Assembly: GCA_031308135.1 (NCBI GenBank)
Contig: JAHLJT010002999.1
Coordinates: 1 to 64,000 of the forward strand
DNA from: Acheta domesticus
Taxonomy: Eukaryota > Arthropoda > Insecta > Orthoptera > Gryllidae
DNA length: 64,000 bases
Reading direction: 5' to 3'
Shown piece by piece: positions 42,872 to 55,473 of the stretch. The translations under genes and the position numbers were made by a program. Below the pieces are notes generated by a model. That model was not told the DNA's origin. It saw only the letters and a list, made by a program, of their open reading frames with translations, and made no database searches. Each line of letters opens with the position of its first letter. Positions within the stretch are counted from its first letter, which is position 1.

Positions 42872-42920
42872 TATTTTGTGGTATGGAGGACATTTCGTAA
42901 TCAACATCTTTGTTGTTTAG

Positions 42921-43006
42921 GAGATTGGTTGAGATGTATCAATAACCAGGAAGTGACGTTACAGACCTTAGAGACTGTTTTAGGAGCTTTTCCATCACCT
43001 TGCAAG
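42921..43006 (+). CDS. INTU: INTU coding exon 5 (PDZ domain, middle)
   Basis: Acceptor TTGTTTAG, phase 1. Joining to exon 4 gives NGIRI-GDWLRCINNQEVT, the canonical PDZ Gly-Asp-x-Leu...Ile-Asn motif. The exon ends GAFPSPCK at a GTAAAA donor, phase 0. Confidence 0.85.
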
Positions 43007-45060
43007 GTAAAACTCTTGGACACCATTATTCCATTTTTACGTCAAATAAATTTGAGTAAACTCAAAAGGTATTTCAGTGATGTGCACATTTGCGAAATAA
43101 AAGAATTTATTTTCTGAATTAATTTGAAGAAATCTGAGTAATATTCTTGTGACTAAAAACATTTAATTTTGTTTAATTTTTCCTTCTTTCTTGCATTAGT
43201 GGCTTTCATCACTATTTGTTTCTACACAGAGAATTTTTGTTTCCATGAATGCAGTGTTGTCAGCATGATTTTCATTTAACTTAAAATAAATGTGTGGTTA
43301 GACACAAATATTATTCTGAGAATAGAAATTCTTATAACAACTCTAGTTACTACTGCTCAATAGCAATAAAAGGCCATGACGAAGAAATATGTTATTACGA
43401 TGGCATTTTTCACCAAATTCCAAACATGTACAGTAAAACTTCACTTATGTTTTTCAGGGATCTGAAGGGAAAAAATGTATAAGAAAAACCCATAAATGAA
43501 ATTGAATAAAATGAGCAAAACAAGAACTCAATATTTTTACATTGGCACACTCCACTCTTGGACCAACTTAGTTTTGATTTATTTAGCCAAAGAACAGTAA
43601 AAACTGTGTGTGACAAGGGGGAGAAGTTCCATTTGTGCACGTTTTCTTGAGTTCCAGAATCTCTTTCCAATAATTGGACTATAAATTTTTGAATGATCTA
43701 TAAAAGTTTCAAAAAAAGCAAAGTTCACAACTTTTGAAAAGTAGACATTTTTGCTCCTAAGTTATAGAAAATTTATTTGCATCAGTGAACAAACTGCAGA
43801 TTTTATTTTATTTTTGTGTTGCTAACAAAATAGTAACATCCCTTCCACCCTGTCTCTATTCTACCACTACTAGCAAAAGCTGAAGCTAAAGGTACGTCCA
43901 GACGCAAAACCAGGGGCCATCTCAGCATTTGCATAGTGGATCATGGAAATTGGACAAAACTCTCATTGAGACTGGAAGCTGAAGTACATTACTTGTTACT
44001 TAGAAGACACACGGACCAAGCATAGGAACGCCCAGTGGAAAAGATCACTGATATTCGCACTTTAAGTAAGGTGTCTAGATGCCCCGTATTAGCTGGGAGT
44101 ATTATTTTGAGTTCCTGTCCAGATTTTTTTGAAAGGAAAGTGGGATGATAAAATGTCCCTTTTTGTAACTTACTTGTCAGTATAAAATTCCATCATCAGT
44201 ATTAAATTTATCATAATATACTCCATTTGCTTCACATTTGTTTATAAAAATTAATTGCGATAAGCTATTGTGCCACATAAGAAGAGTGTTTAGAGAGTTT
44301 GTTTTGGTTTCTAGGAAGAGAAAATGCCGCTTTGCCATCATTTCAAGTCTTTTATACTTTATCGCTAATGATATTGGAGATTGTGATAGGATTATGATGG
44401 AGATTACAATATTATGATTATTTGATTATGGAGAAATTCAATAATCTGATACTTCTGCTTCCCAGTTTCTGGGCGACATAGTACACCATGTTAATTGAAA
44501 AATACTTACTTCGTAATCAATGAAAGTGCAAATTAAACAAATGATTTACTTATTTATTTATAATGTTCCTTTCTAAGGGATTCTTTAGTTGGCATGAATT
44601 GAATGCAACTAAATCATGAAAGTTATATGTATAAATGTATGTATTCATTTATTTAATCTTAATTTCCAAACTTGAATATTTGTGATAAGTCCTCTTTTGC
44701 CTCTTTTGTCATTGTGACGAAACTAAAATGATCCGTTTTTATGATTTCAAAATATGGTCTCCTTAACTTTAAGCAACCAGTCCTTACGGCCTTCCTTAAG
44801 GCCTTTGACTGAGAAGCGTTGACTTCAGCTGCGTCGACGAGCTTTGATGACTGCATAGGAGTTGCTTAACGCGTGTCGTAGATTAACACTGTATCTTACG
44901 CGAAACGGCACATAAGCAGTCTTGGCAACGTGTGTTATGCCCACAGCCAGAGGCGGGATTCAGCAGGGCGGCAAATTAAAAAATATATATATTTAATTTC
45001 ATGTCGTGAATCTTCAAATTTATATACAAGATTTACTTGTTCCTGTATTTTGAGAAGAAA
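43007..45060 (+). other. INTU intron 5, left part
   Basis: Intronic. 43895-44010 (ACGTCCAGACGCAAAACCAG onward) repeats sequence found inverted at 13700-13785. No coding sequence is recognised. Confidence 0.4.
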
Positions 45061-45062
45061 TA

Positions 45063-45066
45063 ATAA

Positions 45067-45127
<61 letters not shown>
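45063..45127. repeat. (ACT)n microsatellite
   Basis: About 21 uninterrupted ACT units followed by AAT units, in INTU intron 5. Confidence 0.9.
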
Positions 45128-45128
<1 letters not shown>

Positions 45129-45900
45129 TTACTACTAATAATAATAATAATTAAGCGAACAATAATTTTATGAAGCTGAGCTAATAACATACATTAATAA
45201 ATTGGTAAACTTTAATTCAGTATTATAAAACACGTGGGATTATGTTCTGCGTTAATTTTAATATCCTTTATTAATAAATCCTCCTTCAATTATATTTTAC
45301 TTTTAAACATTATTTACTTGGAAATTAAACTGTTTCATGCCTAAAATCATGAGTCATAACTAGACCTCGGATTTTAGGACAAATGCCCATTTAGTTCCTT
45401 TACGATGTTGTGAAACATAATTGCCGGTGATTACGAATCATGACTAAATATATCTACTGAAAGCGTCTAATAGTGCCTAAAATGTCCTACAAGGGTGGTT
45501 GACGCCTATTATAATATGTTTTTACCTAAAACTGGCAAAAACAAGTGATTTTCAAGAACGATATTTTAAATGCTCCAGTTTGAAATTTGTTTGACAGAAA
45601 CGCAAAAAGGCTTTGGCTTTTAATTATAGTTTGAGTTCGCTTAGACCGATTTTATTCTTTACGAATGAAATACAATATGTTTTAAACATTGTTTTATGCA
45701 TGCAATCTGTAATTTCGAACTATCAAAGACCGATTTTAGTTTGCAGAATTTTAATACGGCGATGGTTGTAAAATGAACCCGAACTATGGTGCATATATGA
45801 GCCCCAAACTTTAACTAGCTCGTATTACATACACTACAACTTGTGTTCGTACTATTTTTGTTGTAGACGTCACCAAAGTTTTAGGGCCAAAACAGAAAGG

Positions 45901-46250
45901 AACTAGTGGAGCTACAGAATGGCACAGACTTTCTTGTACTAGTTTCCCAATTCCTTCGGTCGGGGCTAACTTTTCGGTCATGCCCCATCCTTTTGCCAGC
46001 TACCAACTATTGCCGCCCGAACATTTTTTCACATTTGCTTAATTTTTCGGTTTCCTAATGGCAGAACTGAAAAGTACTTAAAGAAAATTATTGAAGAGGA
46101 AAACTTTGTCCTATATGAAAATTTTCGTTGAAAAATTTGGTACCATTATTAAGAAAATGGCGTTTAAGCGTTACTGTAAATGTGAAATTTGAAGCTCTTT
46201 TTCACAGAAAACTATTGTGATTTCGAAAAACTTTATTGGAAGTTGTGTGA
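45901..46250 (+). repeat. Repeat family A, 5' part in INTU intron 5
   Basis: Starts AACTAGTGGAGCTACAGAAT, followed by the TTTGCCAGCTACCAACTATT and CGCCCGAACATTTTTT modules, then is truncated. Confidence 0.6.
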
Positions 46251-47709
46251 ATCACTGCCACTCACCGCCCCTATTTGTCCTTCCTATAGTTTTGCCCCAA
46301 ATTCCAAAATGGAGAGTTGAAACCATTTGAAATGCCCTGCCTGGGAACGATTTGAACAATCTGAATACTGAATTCAGCACAAAAATTCTGTGGGTACCTC
46401 CACAACACCATAAATGTTCTCTCTTGTTGGTCACATGTTTCAGACATTATACTGTCTTAAAGGAACTTTCATTATGAATTATAAGCGTGAAAACATACAA
46501 ACTAAAAATGCATATCTGAAATAATTTAGCACAAAAAGTATAGAAATTCATCCGGGACTTACAGAAAACAATGTATACATTGAAAAACATGTAAGTGCAA
46601 AAAGGTATAAATGGAGTTTCACTGTATTTGAAGGCAGTAGTAGAGGTTTTCTTTTTGCAATGCTAATCATTTTGGGAATGCATTTGGTAATGAAACTCGA
46701 TGATGTTTGTTTTCTTTAAACTCTTATCTTGAGATTGTAACGTACAGCCAAAAAATATTGTGGAACTTAAATAAGCTCTTCTGTAAAATTAGATATATAA
46801 AATATTAGTATGATAGTAAAATACTAGATTCTTCAAGAATTCCCTCTTAAATAATCCATTTTTAAAAATTTGCTGTTGAGCTCTGAGAGTTCTGGAATTT
46901 TCAACATTAAATAAATTTTGGGAATAGTCCTTGGGTTCATTATCCACGGTTTTAAAAATGTCTTAAATAAATTCTATTAACATTTTATTAGTAACATTTT
47001 GGGATTGTGAAACTTATGAAGACAGCATGTACAGTTTCTGTAGTTTGGAAGTTCTCTATTGTAAATTGTGTCTATTGTTTCTTTTGAAAGTAACTCAGAC
47101 TTGAAAAGGATATTAAATTAAATACAATCTTTCTCCTTTTACTTTCTTGAACATTTTGTGTACAGAATGTCTCAGAATTAATGTTATATATTTCTAGGGC
47201 ATGTAGAGGGGTTGAATATCTCATTTGCCATTAAAGTTATTGGGAAAATTCATAAAATATATGATAAAGAAATCATTCACCTTAATTATGAAATTAGAGA
47301 TTTCTGACTCAGTGAAATGTTTTGCTCTTTATTAAGTCTTTAAATCATTTTACACTTTTTTTCAAAATATTAGTAGTTTTCAAATAATTTTGAATAAAAT
47401 TATGTGGATTTTGTTAGTTCCCACAATCTCTGGCATACTAAGTAACCTATCTGTTGTAGATGACTGTCCAGATGATAAACAATTTTTTTCTAAATTGCTA
47501 GTTTTCAGTTACCCGTAACAGTTTATTGCATATCGTCAGGGCCTAATTTCAGATACACAAAGAAGCCTGTACAGTTAATATTTAACAAACAAGAGACCAA
47601 ATCATTCTGTGATTCCTAAGAGATAATTCTAGAATTCACAGAAGTAGAACTAATGATTTTTTAATGTCATTAGTATAATTAATAGAATTAATGATTTTTT
47701 CTCATGCAG
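46251..47709 (+). other. INTU intron 5, right part
   Basis: AT-rich intronic sequence with no recognised element. Confidence 0.4.
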
Positions 47710-47778
47710 GTGCAACTGAAACTCCAAAGGCTTGCTTCTGATTCTGTTAGTGAAGCAAAAAATGCAAGTTCTCAGCAG
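47710..47778 (+). CDS. INTU: INTU coding exon 6 (PDZ domain, end)
   Basis: Exactly 23 codons, phase 0 to 0: VQLKLQRLASDSVSEAK onward. After the CK of exon 5 this supplies the last PDZ strand (VQLKLQR). Acceptor CTCATGCAG, donor GTATGT. Confidence 0.8.
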
Positions 47779-47821
47779 GTATGTATGTGTGTGTGTTTGT
47801 CTATATATGTATGTGTATATA

Positions 47822-49082
47822 CAGGGTGAGTCACGTAACTTTAGCACCTCCTGTAACTTTTGAACGGTTGAAGTTATTGCAATGCAGTTTTCACGAAAGT
47901 GCATGAGGGAAAGGGGCTAATTGATACGTGCATTAATTTCTATTTTATCACTTGTATTTTACGAGATTTTTTAGGTAAATTTGTTTTTTCAAATGGAACT
48001 ATACATATTTTTTCAGTCCACCATGACGAGCGTAGAAAGACGAATCCAATGATGTACATATTGTCATATGTTAGATAAGGATTTTTTTGATTAATTTTGA
48101 TTTTTGCGACCGGGGTTTAACGGACATTTTGAATAGTCCACCACACAAGGTCATGCAGCGCTTCACCAGCACACCTGCGCCCGGCGAAGGGAAGGGAAGG
48201 GGAGGGATCTTATTTGAAAATACGAAACATAGTATTCCAAGTATTCACAAAACCATTGCAGTTTTTTCCTGAACTGTGCTTTCCATCCTGCATTTTCACA
48301 TTTTCGTCTTTCTTTGATTGAAGGAATTAAAGGATGGAAAATAAGAATTTGTCATAAGTTTGTATTGTAATAAAATTGTTTATAACTTCAACTTCATTTA
48401 ATGGGATTTCATAAGATACGTAGTAATGGGATCTTGAAACAAAGCACAATAAGAATAAATAATTAAAACTGTACAAAAATATATTGTATATTTTGAGCAA
48501 ACAATTTCAATGTTAATACGAATATAATAATAACTTAGGGATAGAAATAATCTTATTTCAATAAATACTACTTAAGACAAATCCGTATTTTCAATCCCTA
48601 AGAAACCCAAATTACTGAAAATGGATTAAGATGAAAAGGAGAGTTCAGAATAAAGTGCAACAGTTTTGTGAATATTTTTTGTATCCTCAAGTACTTAAAT
48701 CCCTTCCCTTACCCGACCCTGCGTTTGCTGGGGGAGCGCTGCGTGACCTTGTGGGGCTGACAGTTACAATGAAAATATCCGTTAAACACTAGTCGCAAAA
48801 AAATCACAATTACTCAAAAAAATGCTTATCTAACATATGACATTATTTATATCTTTGGATTCGTCTTTTTACGCTTGTCATGATAGACTGAAAAAATATG
48901 TATAGTCCCATTTGAAAAAACAAAGTTACCTCAAATATCTCGTAAAATAAAAGTGATAAAAGAGACATCAATACACATATCAATTAGCCCCATTCCCTCA
49001 TTCACTTCCGTGAAAACTGCATTGCAATATCTTCAACCGTTCAAAAGTTACAGGAGGTGCTAAAGTTATGTGACTCACCCTG
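47822..49082. mobile_element. Nonautonomous TIR element in INTU intron 6
   Basis: Starts CAGGGTGAGTCACGTAACTT and ends with the inverse AAGTTATGTGACTCACCCTG. The inverted arms run for roughly 390 bases on each side (with Phe-rich A/T stretches and a conserved GGACATTTT/GTTAAAC zone). The flanks are TATATA on both sides, fitting a TA or TATA duplication. The core of about 480 bases has no transposase. The CAGGGTG terminus is shared by several DNA transposon groups, so the superfamily stays open. It inserted 43 bases after the exon 6 donor. Confidence 0.75.
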
Positions 49083-49159
49083 TATATATACTGTAAATAA
49101 ATTTTCACCATATTTTAATATTGAAGAGTTTCCCAACCTTAAATGTTTTCTGGTTATAG

Positions 49160-49437
49160 GTGACAGGTGCTAAGGGTGGAGAACTGTCAGAGAGAGTTCG
49201 TAGTTTAGTACTAGTGAAGCCAACAGAAGAGCTTTGTATTTCTGTTCAAGCATCATGTATTGGTGTAATGTATCTTACTCAAGAGGGACTATCAGCAGGT
49301 GAAGAATCTCAAGATGATCAGAGCCTGCTTTACTGCTTTCCAGCGCCTGCTAATCACTGCCCTTTGGCAGCTGTTCGTGGGGCACTACTCACTCTGCACC
49401 TGTTGCTTCCTGAGCTCACCCCTTCCCCACCACAAAG
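49160..49437 (+). CDS. INTU: INTU coding exon 7 (longin domain 1, first part)
   Basis: Acceptor TGGTTATAG, phase 0. Encodes ISVQASCIGVMYLTQEG, LLYCFPAP and AAVRGALLTLHLLLPELTP. This is the start of the first longin domain shared by Intu, Fuzzy and the Mon1/HPS family, where Intu and Fuzzy pair to form a Rab-directed exchange factor. Ends in phase 2 at a GTGCAT donor. Confidence 0.85.
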
Positions 49438-50254
49438 GTGCATCTTAAAATTAAAATTTGCCAGATTCATGTTATAATAATTAATTACTGAATTAAACAC
49501 TTGAAACATCAAAATAAGTACAAAGCACTATGTAACTGAATTGCAGAGCTGAGGCATCCGGTTATTGATGGATGTGGTGATGACCAAGCAGAATTATAAA
49601 CATATTGAATGTTTAATATTTTGGAGAAGAATTGAATATTTGTAAAAATATACAGATATTTTAGCAAATTTACATATTTATATAATAAATTATAAAAAGT
49701 AGTTAAAAAACAGCTGAGAAATATCCAGTTAACTGTGAGAAACTCCCAAAGGTTTTACCCATATTAGCACATTGAATTGAGTGCTCACATGCTACTCACA
49801 GTGAGTCATTCCACTGCTTTTCTTTAAGGCAATAAACTCTCGATCGCCGTTGCTTTTGGAGAATTGTAATTGCTCCTGGCAGTGTGTGATGAAATGTGCC
49901 TTTAATATAGTATGAACTTGTGAGTAAAATAGTGGTTTGTTTTTGTGAGTGCCCTGATTCTTAAGAACTTTTACTGGGTTTATTAGGGGTGTTTTTAAGG
50001 CTTTATTAGTTGCCATGCATCGTGAAGGATCTTAAAGATATCATAGTTAGTTGAAACAAAAACTATTTGGTTCATTGATATCTGAAGAGACTCTTTTGAC
50101 TGTGTCTGAAAATATTGCATGTAATCATGAGAGAAATAATTTTTCTGAGAATTTTTTTGCTTTCTTGCTCATAAATATTTTCAGATCACTGGGTCTTAAA
50201 TTGGTAAAAGTTTTGAAAGAACTAAAAGTTTGAATGTGTATTTAAGAAAATGTT

Positions 50255-50450
50255 CCATTGAGTGTACTTAATATGTCTGATATCAGCATCAACAGTATCT
50301 GTAGAAAGAAGTTTTTTTACTTTAAAATAATACATAATTATAAAAGATAAACACAAAGACAAGAACTAATGGCAGCTGTCTCATGAGAAAGAACGAACCA
50401 AAAAGTATCAATTGAGAAAGAACTGTTGGAATCTGTAGGAGAAAAAGAGG
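50255..50450 (+). pseudogene. hAT dimerisation-domain remnant
   Basis: In the plus direction the sequence reads SASTVSVERSFFTLK followed by broken frames with MAAVS. This matches the C-terminal hAT dimerisation motif (ATVSVERSFS-K). Stops and a frameshift follow immediately. Nothing else of the transposase is clear. Confidence 0.45.
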
Positions 50451-52204
50451 ATTTCTACAAAAGTCATTCATACATTTTTTAAACTACGAAAGTATGGCTT
50501 AAGTTTCTGTAAGTTTAGTAAGGTAGGATGTTTTGGAGTATTTACACATATTTATCTTATAAATTCATGAATGTCAATACAACAATAACACTTTATTTTT
50601 TATGACCTAATACATTTAACTTTTTGTGTATTTAAATCATTTAGAATCTGTATTTATGTGCATATCAAGCATGTACTAGTGAGTAGCTTTGTCTACAATT
50701 CCTTGATTCTTTTTTGCTTCATCTGCCTGTGGAAGTTATTCTAGTCTGGCAGAGCTGACAAAAGGGGGCTCTGAAGCATCAGAGAGGGTTCCCAGCACTG
50801 ATTCCCAGTGCTGATGTATTACCACAAGATAGTGAGAGTGTAATCCCAGCTGTGGCACATGTGTGTAACTTCTGATTGTGTGACACTAAGCCTGTTTTTC
50901 AAAATATCCACAGTTTTACACAGCCATCATCTCCAAGCCAGACCCATTTCAATGCAGCGCTTGTCACATTCCATGAGGTGACATCCTTTTATTTTGTGGG
51001 ATGCTGAAATAGCAGCTACAGATCAGTTGACTGTAGGCCTGTTTTGAATTTTTTGAGGAGAAGCTTTTATGAGCATAGCAAGAAATAATCAAAAGGAATG
51101 ATAATCAAAATTGTAAAATAATTATTCCATTACACATTTATGAGACTGAATTTTAGTTTTGCTGTCAAACAAAAGATTTCAAAAGTGGTTTCAATTGTAA
51201 CATATTGTGATTTCACACAAAAAGTTTTCATATTGTGAAACCCCTCCCCACATCCAATGCTGCAGAAAGACAGATCCAGACACTGGACATATCTATTAAT
51301 GAACCTATTAATGAATCTATTAATGACCATGAAAAAACGCCTTGCCTTGTGACAGCTGCATTGATTTGTTGAAATCACATATCAGAAATAGGAGAATATG
51401 CATTTATACCCAGAGATACAGAAGACTGCACGTATTGTATGAACTTTTAAATCCCAGTTTACACAACATTATTGTCACACAGACTATATAACAACAATAA
51501 TCTTCCTCTAGTGTTCAGTATTCCTTTGCTGCAAACACTGCTATGCACCTGAGTTGTAAGGACTCATTGTGACCTGATTGTATTATTTAGATTGTTTTCT
51601 GATATTTGTGTAAAAGAGACATTTTCTGCCTCTCTTCTACGACTTATCCTTGTGATACTGTCTCCTTGCAGCTTGTCATTTGCTAATTCAGCTCTGGGTT
51701 CATCCCGTCTCCCACACATTTTTGTGCCTCAGCCAAGTTAGTGTGACCGCGTTTTCCTGCCCTTGCCTTTTGCACACTGCACAAATTCACAGACTTGCAC
51801 TTCAACACTGTGCAAATCCGAGCTCCCAATAATTTGTAGTTTAATTAAAAGCAATACATACAATAGACTGGTAGATTTTTTTATCTTCTCTGTATTAAAA
51901 ATGTAAAATAAAATATTTTTTTAAAAGAATTTTTAAAAGTGACGTCAAAATTATTGTTCTATGGAAATACTCCAATTGTTGTAAATAGGGTTTTGATTAT
52001 TTATATTAAGTGATTTATATCATCGATTTAAATCATGATTTAAATCAAATAATTCATAAAATATATTCTCAATTTAAGTCAAAAATTAATTTATTGTAAA
52101 TTTTACAAAGAATGATTAAAAATTTTAAGGCAGTAGAGAAAAGAATTACAAATTTTAACATTTAAAGTATTTATTTATTAATAAACAATGAACTATAATA
52201 ACTT

Positions 52205-52575
52205 CTATTTAATTGTTTAAGAAGGAATACCAATTTTGTTGCTTATTCTGTTTCAAAACGAAATCTATTTTTTGATTGGGCTAGTCCAAATTTGGAAAAA
52301 ATTTGTTCTGTACTAGCTAAAGCTACTGACGCTAATAAATGTTGTTTTACAATATTAATTTCTTTTTCTGTAAAAATGTTTTCATGGTTTGCACGCTTTT
52401 CTACTATTCTATGGATGTGAGTTTTTTCTTGACTGTTGGATCTAAAAAGTGTTCCAGTAAAAGGAACTTTCTCTAGTGCAATCAAAATTAGTTTCAAAAT
52501 GGTTACCAACTCTTCTGCACTTATTCTAATTATCATATTTGAGACTAACTTTTTTATGTCACTCTGATTTGCTGA
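52205..52575 (-). pseudogene. hAT transposase C terminus
   Basis: The minus-strand frame reads DIKKLVSNMIIRISAEELV, then LLASVALASTEQIFSKFGLA, the hAT dimerisation motif. A TAA at 52243 interrupts it, after which the expected ATKLVFLLKQL continues. The rest of the transposase is absent and the frame is cut by the SINE at 52589. It is not functional. Confidence 0.65.
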
Positions 52576-52588
52576 TTTTACTGATCCA

Positions 52589-53054
52589 GGGCAGCCCATA
52601 GCATAGTGTTAAAACTGCTTGCCTTCCACTGCTGGTGCCTGGTTTGATCCCAGGTGGTCCTAAGTGGAGTTTGTGATTGACAAAATGGATTTGCAACAGG
52701 TTTTCTTGGGGTACTCTCGTTTCCCCTGCCAATATGCATTCCACCAGATCAGTCCTTCAATCATTCCCTAGCTTATCCTGTCATTAACCACCATTCCACG
52801 AAGGATCTATGGATCACAGCGGTGCCTAGGCAATAACCAAGAACTAGCTGGGAAGAGCAGTGGCTACCTTAGCAGGTTGTCAACGGGTAGGGTCCCAGCC
52901 TGGAGAACTAGAGAGAGGGGAAATGATGAGGGAGTGGGGGATTCTGCCTCCCAAGACCCTTGACACGGATAGCAGAGAGTGGATGTAATGCCAGGTGGGG
53001 CGAGAGGTTCAGCTTGAAGCTGGCCTCTGAGGCGAAAAAATAGAGTTTACTTTA
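52589..53054 (+). mobile_element. tRNA-derived SINE
   Basis: The head has A box TAGCATAGTGTTAAAAC (52599-52615) and B box GGTTTGATCCC (52641-52651), the Pol III promoter of a tRNA-derived SINE. The body runs to a short A-rich stretch (GCGAAAAAATAGAG). The 15-base target duplication GATTTTACTGATCCA (52574-52588) recurs as GATTTTACAGATCCA (53055-53069). It inserted into the older hAT element. Confidence 0.75.
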
Positions 53055-54356
53055 GATTTTACAGATCCATGGTTTCTGAGTTATTATATGAAAGTTCTAG
53101 TAAACTCTCAATGTCTCAGAACTAGATCAAAGTGGGATAGCCCCTTTTTCTACCCACCCTTCAATTTATGGTCTTTTTTTTTTCTTTTTCAAATGTCTAA
53201 AAATTGTACCTAATTTGAATATTTAAATCAAAGAAATCATGATTTTTAGTAACCCTGGTTATAAAGTAATTTGCCAAACATCAAAGTTGTACAGAGCCCT
53301 AATTCCATGCCTCTTTTTGATTGGAAAAGTTCTATTTATACTTAAATACTTACCAAGAGAAAATCATCAATTGAAAGGGTCCAAGGGAAGGTAGTGCTAA
53401 CCCTTATTCCTAAATCCAAAATAAGCATCTTAGAATGCCTCCTAAGAGCAAACATGACTGAAACCTGGTATAAATGTGTTCATAGAACTTCAATATGAAG
53501 CAGGAAGCCATATAGAAACTAACCTGTATTTAGAAAAACTTTTTTCTTCCAGCTGACGAAAATTACAGACATATGGATTTGCACTATTTTTCCTTGAACC
53601 ATCCAATTGTAGTCTGAGATGAACGCTTTTAATGAACTTTAGAAATTCTTTCCTACTACATCACTGGTTTGTTTTTTACTTTGATCAATATTTCCTTTTG
53701 TTTGAAAAGGAGTCTACAGTCATGAAAAGACATTATAAAATCATTTTGTATCTGCTGTCTGTTGCATCTTGATTTACTTCTGATGGCTTGCAACAGTTAA
53801 GTTAATTGTACAGTTAAGGCCTGAAATGAGAACATGGCTTATAGAGTACCAGTATGTGGTATTTGCATCTCTCATAACTTCCTTCTGTTATTTTCAGTGC
53901 TTAATTGATTTGTTAAGGAGAATGGTACAGATTTTCGTATTTTGTGGACATCAAATTGGAAACTCTTAAATTCAACACCCTTTTGAAGATTCTTGCCTGA
54001 ACCCTTCTTCATTCTGACTAGTAAATGTGTTTTATTATGTTGCATTATATTTTGGCAAGATCTTTGAAGTTAGGACTGAATGTTTTGTCCAGACCTGTTG
54101 TAATGAATATTTGGACTTTGTGTGACACTGCAATAAACTGAAGTTATGGGGTAAAGATTTCTTTAGAAAATTTGATTGAAGTTAAAATATTGTGGGATGT
54201 CTGATATCACTGACAAACTATTAAGGAAGATTATTTTTTGAAAGCTTTTATGGATTTACCATCAATCTCATTTCATTTACAGTACATATTTATAAGGACT
54301 TTTTTGTGAGATTGAATTTTAGTGTATTTTTTGTACAGAAAAGTAATTATTTTCAT

Positions 54357-54705
54357 TACCGTATATTCTCGAATATACCCCGCCCTCGAGTATTACCCGC
54401 ACCCTAATTTTACGGAAAGTAATGTCAAAAAAAGCTTGCTTAATACAGTCGCGATCATGCAACATCTAGCAGCACGACAGAGAAAGACGCAAAATGCCGT
54501 GACATATTCCATAGTGAAGACGGGCCGTGTCCCGCCACATTATAAAAATCCGAAGAATAAACCATGTAACTACACCTCCATGTAACTACGTGCAACACGC
54601 TTCAAGGTCGCGGTATCGACCTTGACGTGAATATTACCCGCACCCCAATTTTCAGCTAGGAACTTTTGAAAAATATTTGCGGGTTATATTTGAGTATTTA
54701 CGGTA
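54357..54705. mobile_element. TIR element with CCGTAT ends, related to repeat P
   Basis: Left terminal repeat TACCGTATATTCTCGAATAT and right inverse ATATTTGAGTATTTACGGTA, each continuing into CCCCGC/GCGGG, bounded by TA. Inside, ATACAGTCGCGATCATGC, AAAATGCCGTGACATATTCC and CATTATAAAAATCCG match the inner part of the palindromes at 35885 and 36330. It is nonautonomous and 349 bases long. Confidence 0.65.
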
Positions 54706-54918
54706 TTTTCTTTTTGTACTTGTGAAACAATTGTTCCACATTTGTTATGTTTTTTTTTTCCAAAGGATTTATTTTTTCTGTCATAGGGTTGTATTTCTTT
54801 TTTCAATTGATTAATCACTTTTTTCATAATTTAGAACATTGAGTTTCTCATGATCTCAGAAGTGATTGTAGATAACATTTTCATGTTATTATTTTTTTAT
54901 TTATTTATTTTTACATAG

Positions 54919-55086
54919 TTCAACTATTATGCTGCATGGAGAATTGATTCATGTGCTTTACTGGGCATATGGTCATGAATTGCTACTTCTCGCTCTACCT
55001 GGTTCTCGTTGCCCTTTACAAGAAGGCCGTCAGTTAATTGCAGATGTGGTGCACTTCCTCCAGTTCAATTTTCAGACTCTTACCAG
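54919..55086 (+). CDS. INTU: INTU coding exon 8 (longin domain 1, continued)
   Basis: Acceptor TTTTTACATAG, phase 2. Joining restores PPQ-SSTIMLHGELIHVLYW, then ELLLLALPGSRCPLQEGRQ and VVHFLQFNFQTLTR. This agrees well with the vertebrate INTU longin segment (LL-NGK-HVAYW...LLL-GLP...PL). Ends at a GTGAGT donor in phase 2. No later exon was recognised up to 64000, so the next intron exceeds 8.9 kb. Confidence 0.85.
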
Positions 55087-55473
55087 GTGAGTTTGTCGTC
55101 ACATCAGCATCATTACTAGAAAAAAAAGATTAAATGGTTGTCTGTTATAAACTTGTAATGTGTTACATTTCATGAATTGCAAAATTTTCATGTTTCATTG
55201 GAACCAAAATGTACATTTATCTTGGTTTCATGTTTCATTATTTCATTAGGCATATCCATCCTACACTGTTTGAGAAGTACTGGTACTGTTCACTGTTTCT
55301 TTAAAACAAAAAGTATCCTCTGAAAAAGAAATGCTTTTATATTTAATAACATCATTGTAGCTGTGCTGAAAGGAATGAAATGTTATCAAGTTGTAGATTT
55401 TCCATGAGTGTTCAGGCATTACAATAAAGGATCTCAAAGGCATGTTGTCTGATCTATCTGAATTATTAGCAAA

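Larger units (their letters stand above)
51986..53257 (-). mobile_element. Decayed hAT element with nested SINE
   Basis: Ends are TAGGGTTTTGATT on the left and AGTAACCCTG on the right, complementary in the AGGGTT core. Flanking 8-mers GTTGTAAA (51978-51985) and GTTATAAA (53258-53265) differ at one base and fit the 8-bp hAT target duplication. Near the left end GATTTAAATCA/TGATTTAAATC forms a 22-base palindrome (about 52034). A transposase C terminus lies inside on the minus strand. Confidence 0.65.
49438..54918 (+). other. INTU intron 7
   Basis: A 5.5 kb intron containing the hAT remnant at 50255, the hAT element with nested SINE at 51986-53257 and the TIR element at 54357-54705. The remaining parts (for example 50460-51980 and 53270-54350) hold no recognised gene. 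Confidence 0.6.

Noticed and set aside
42758..43117. 119-codon frame containing poly-Ile
   Set aside because: Translation of an (AAT)n repeat fused by chance to INTU exon 5. The real exon is 42921-43006.
44930..45154. 74-codon frame ending in poly-Thr
   Set aside because: Translation of the (ACT)n microsatellite.
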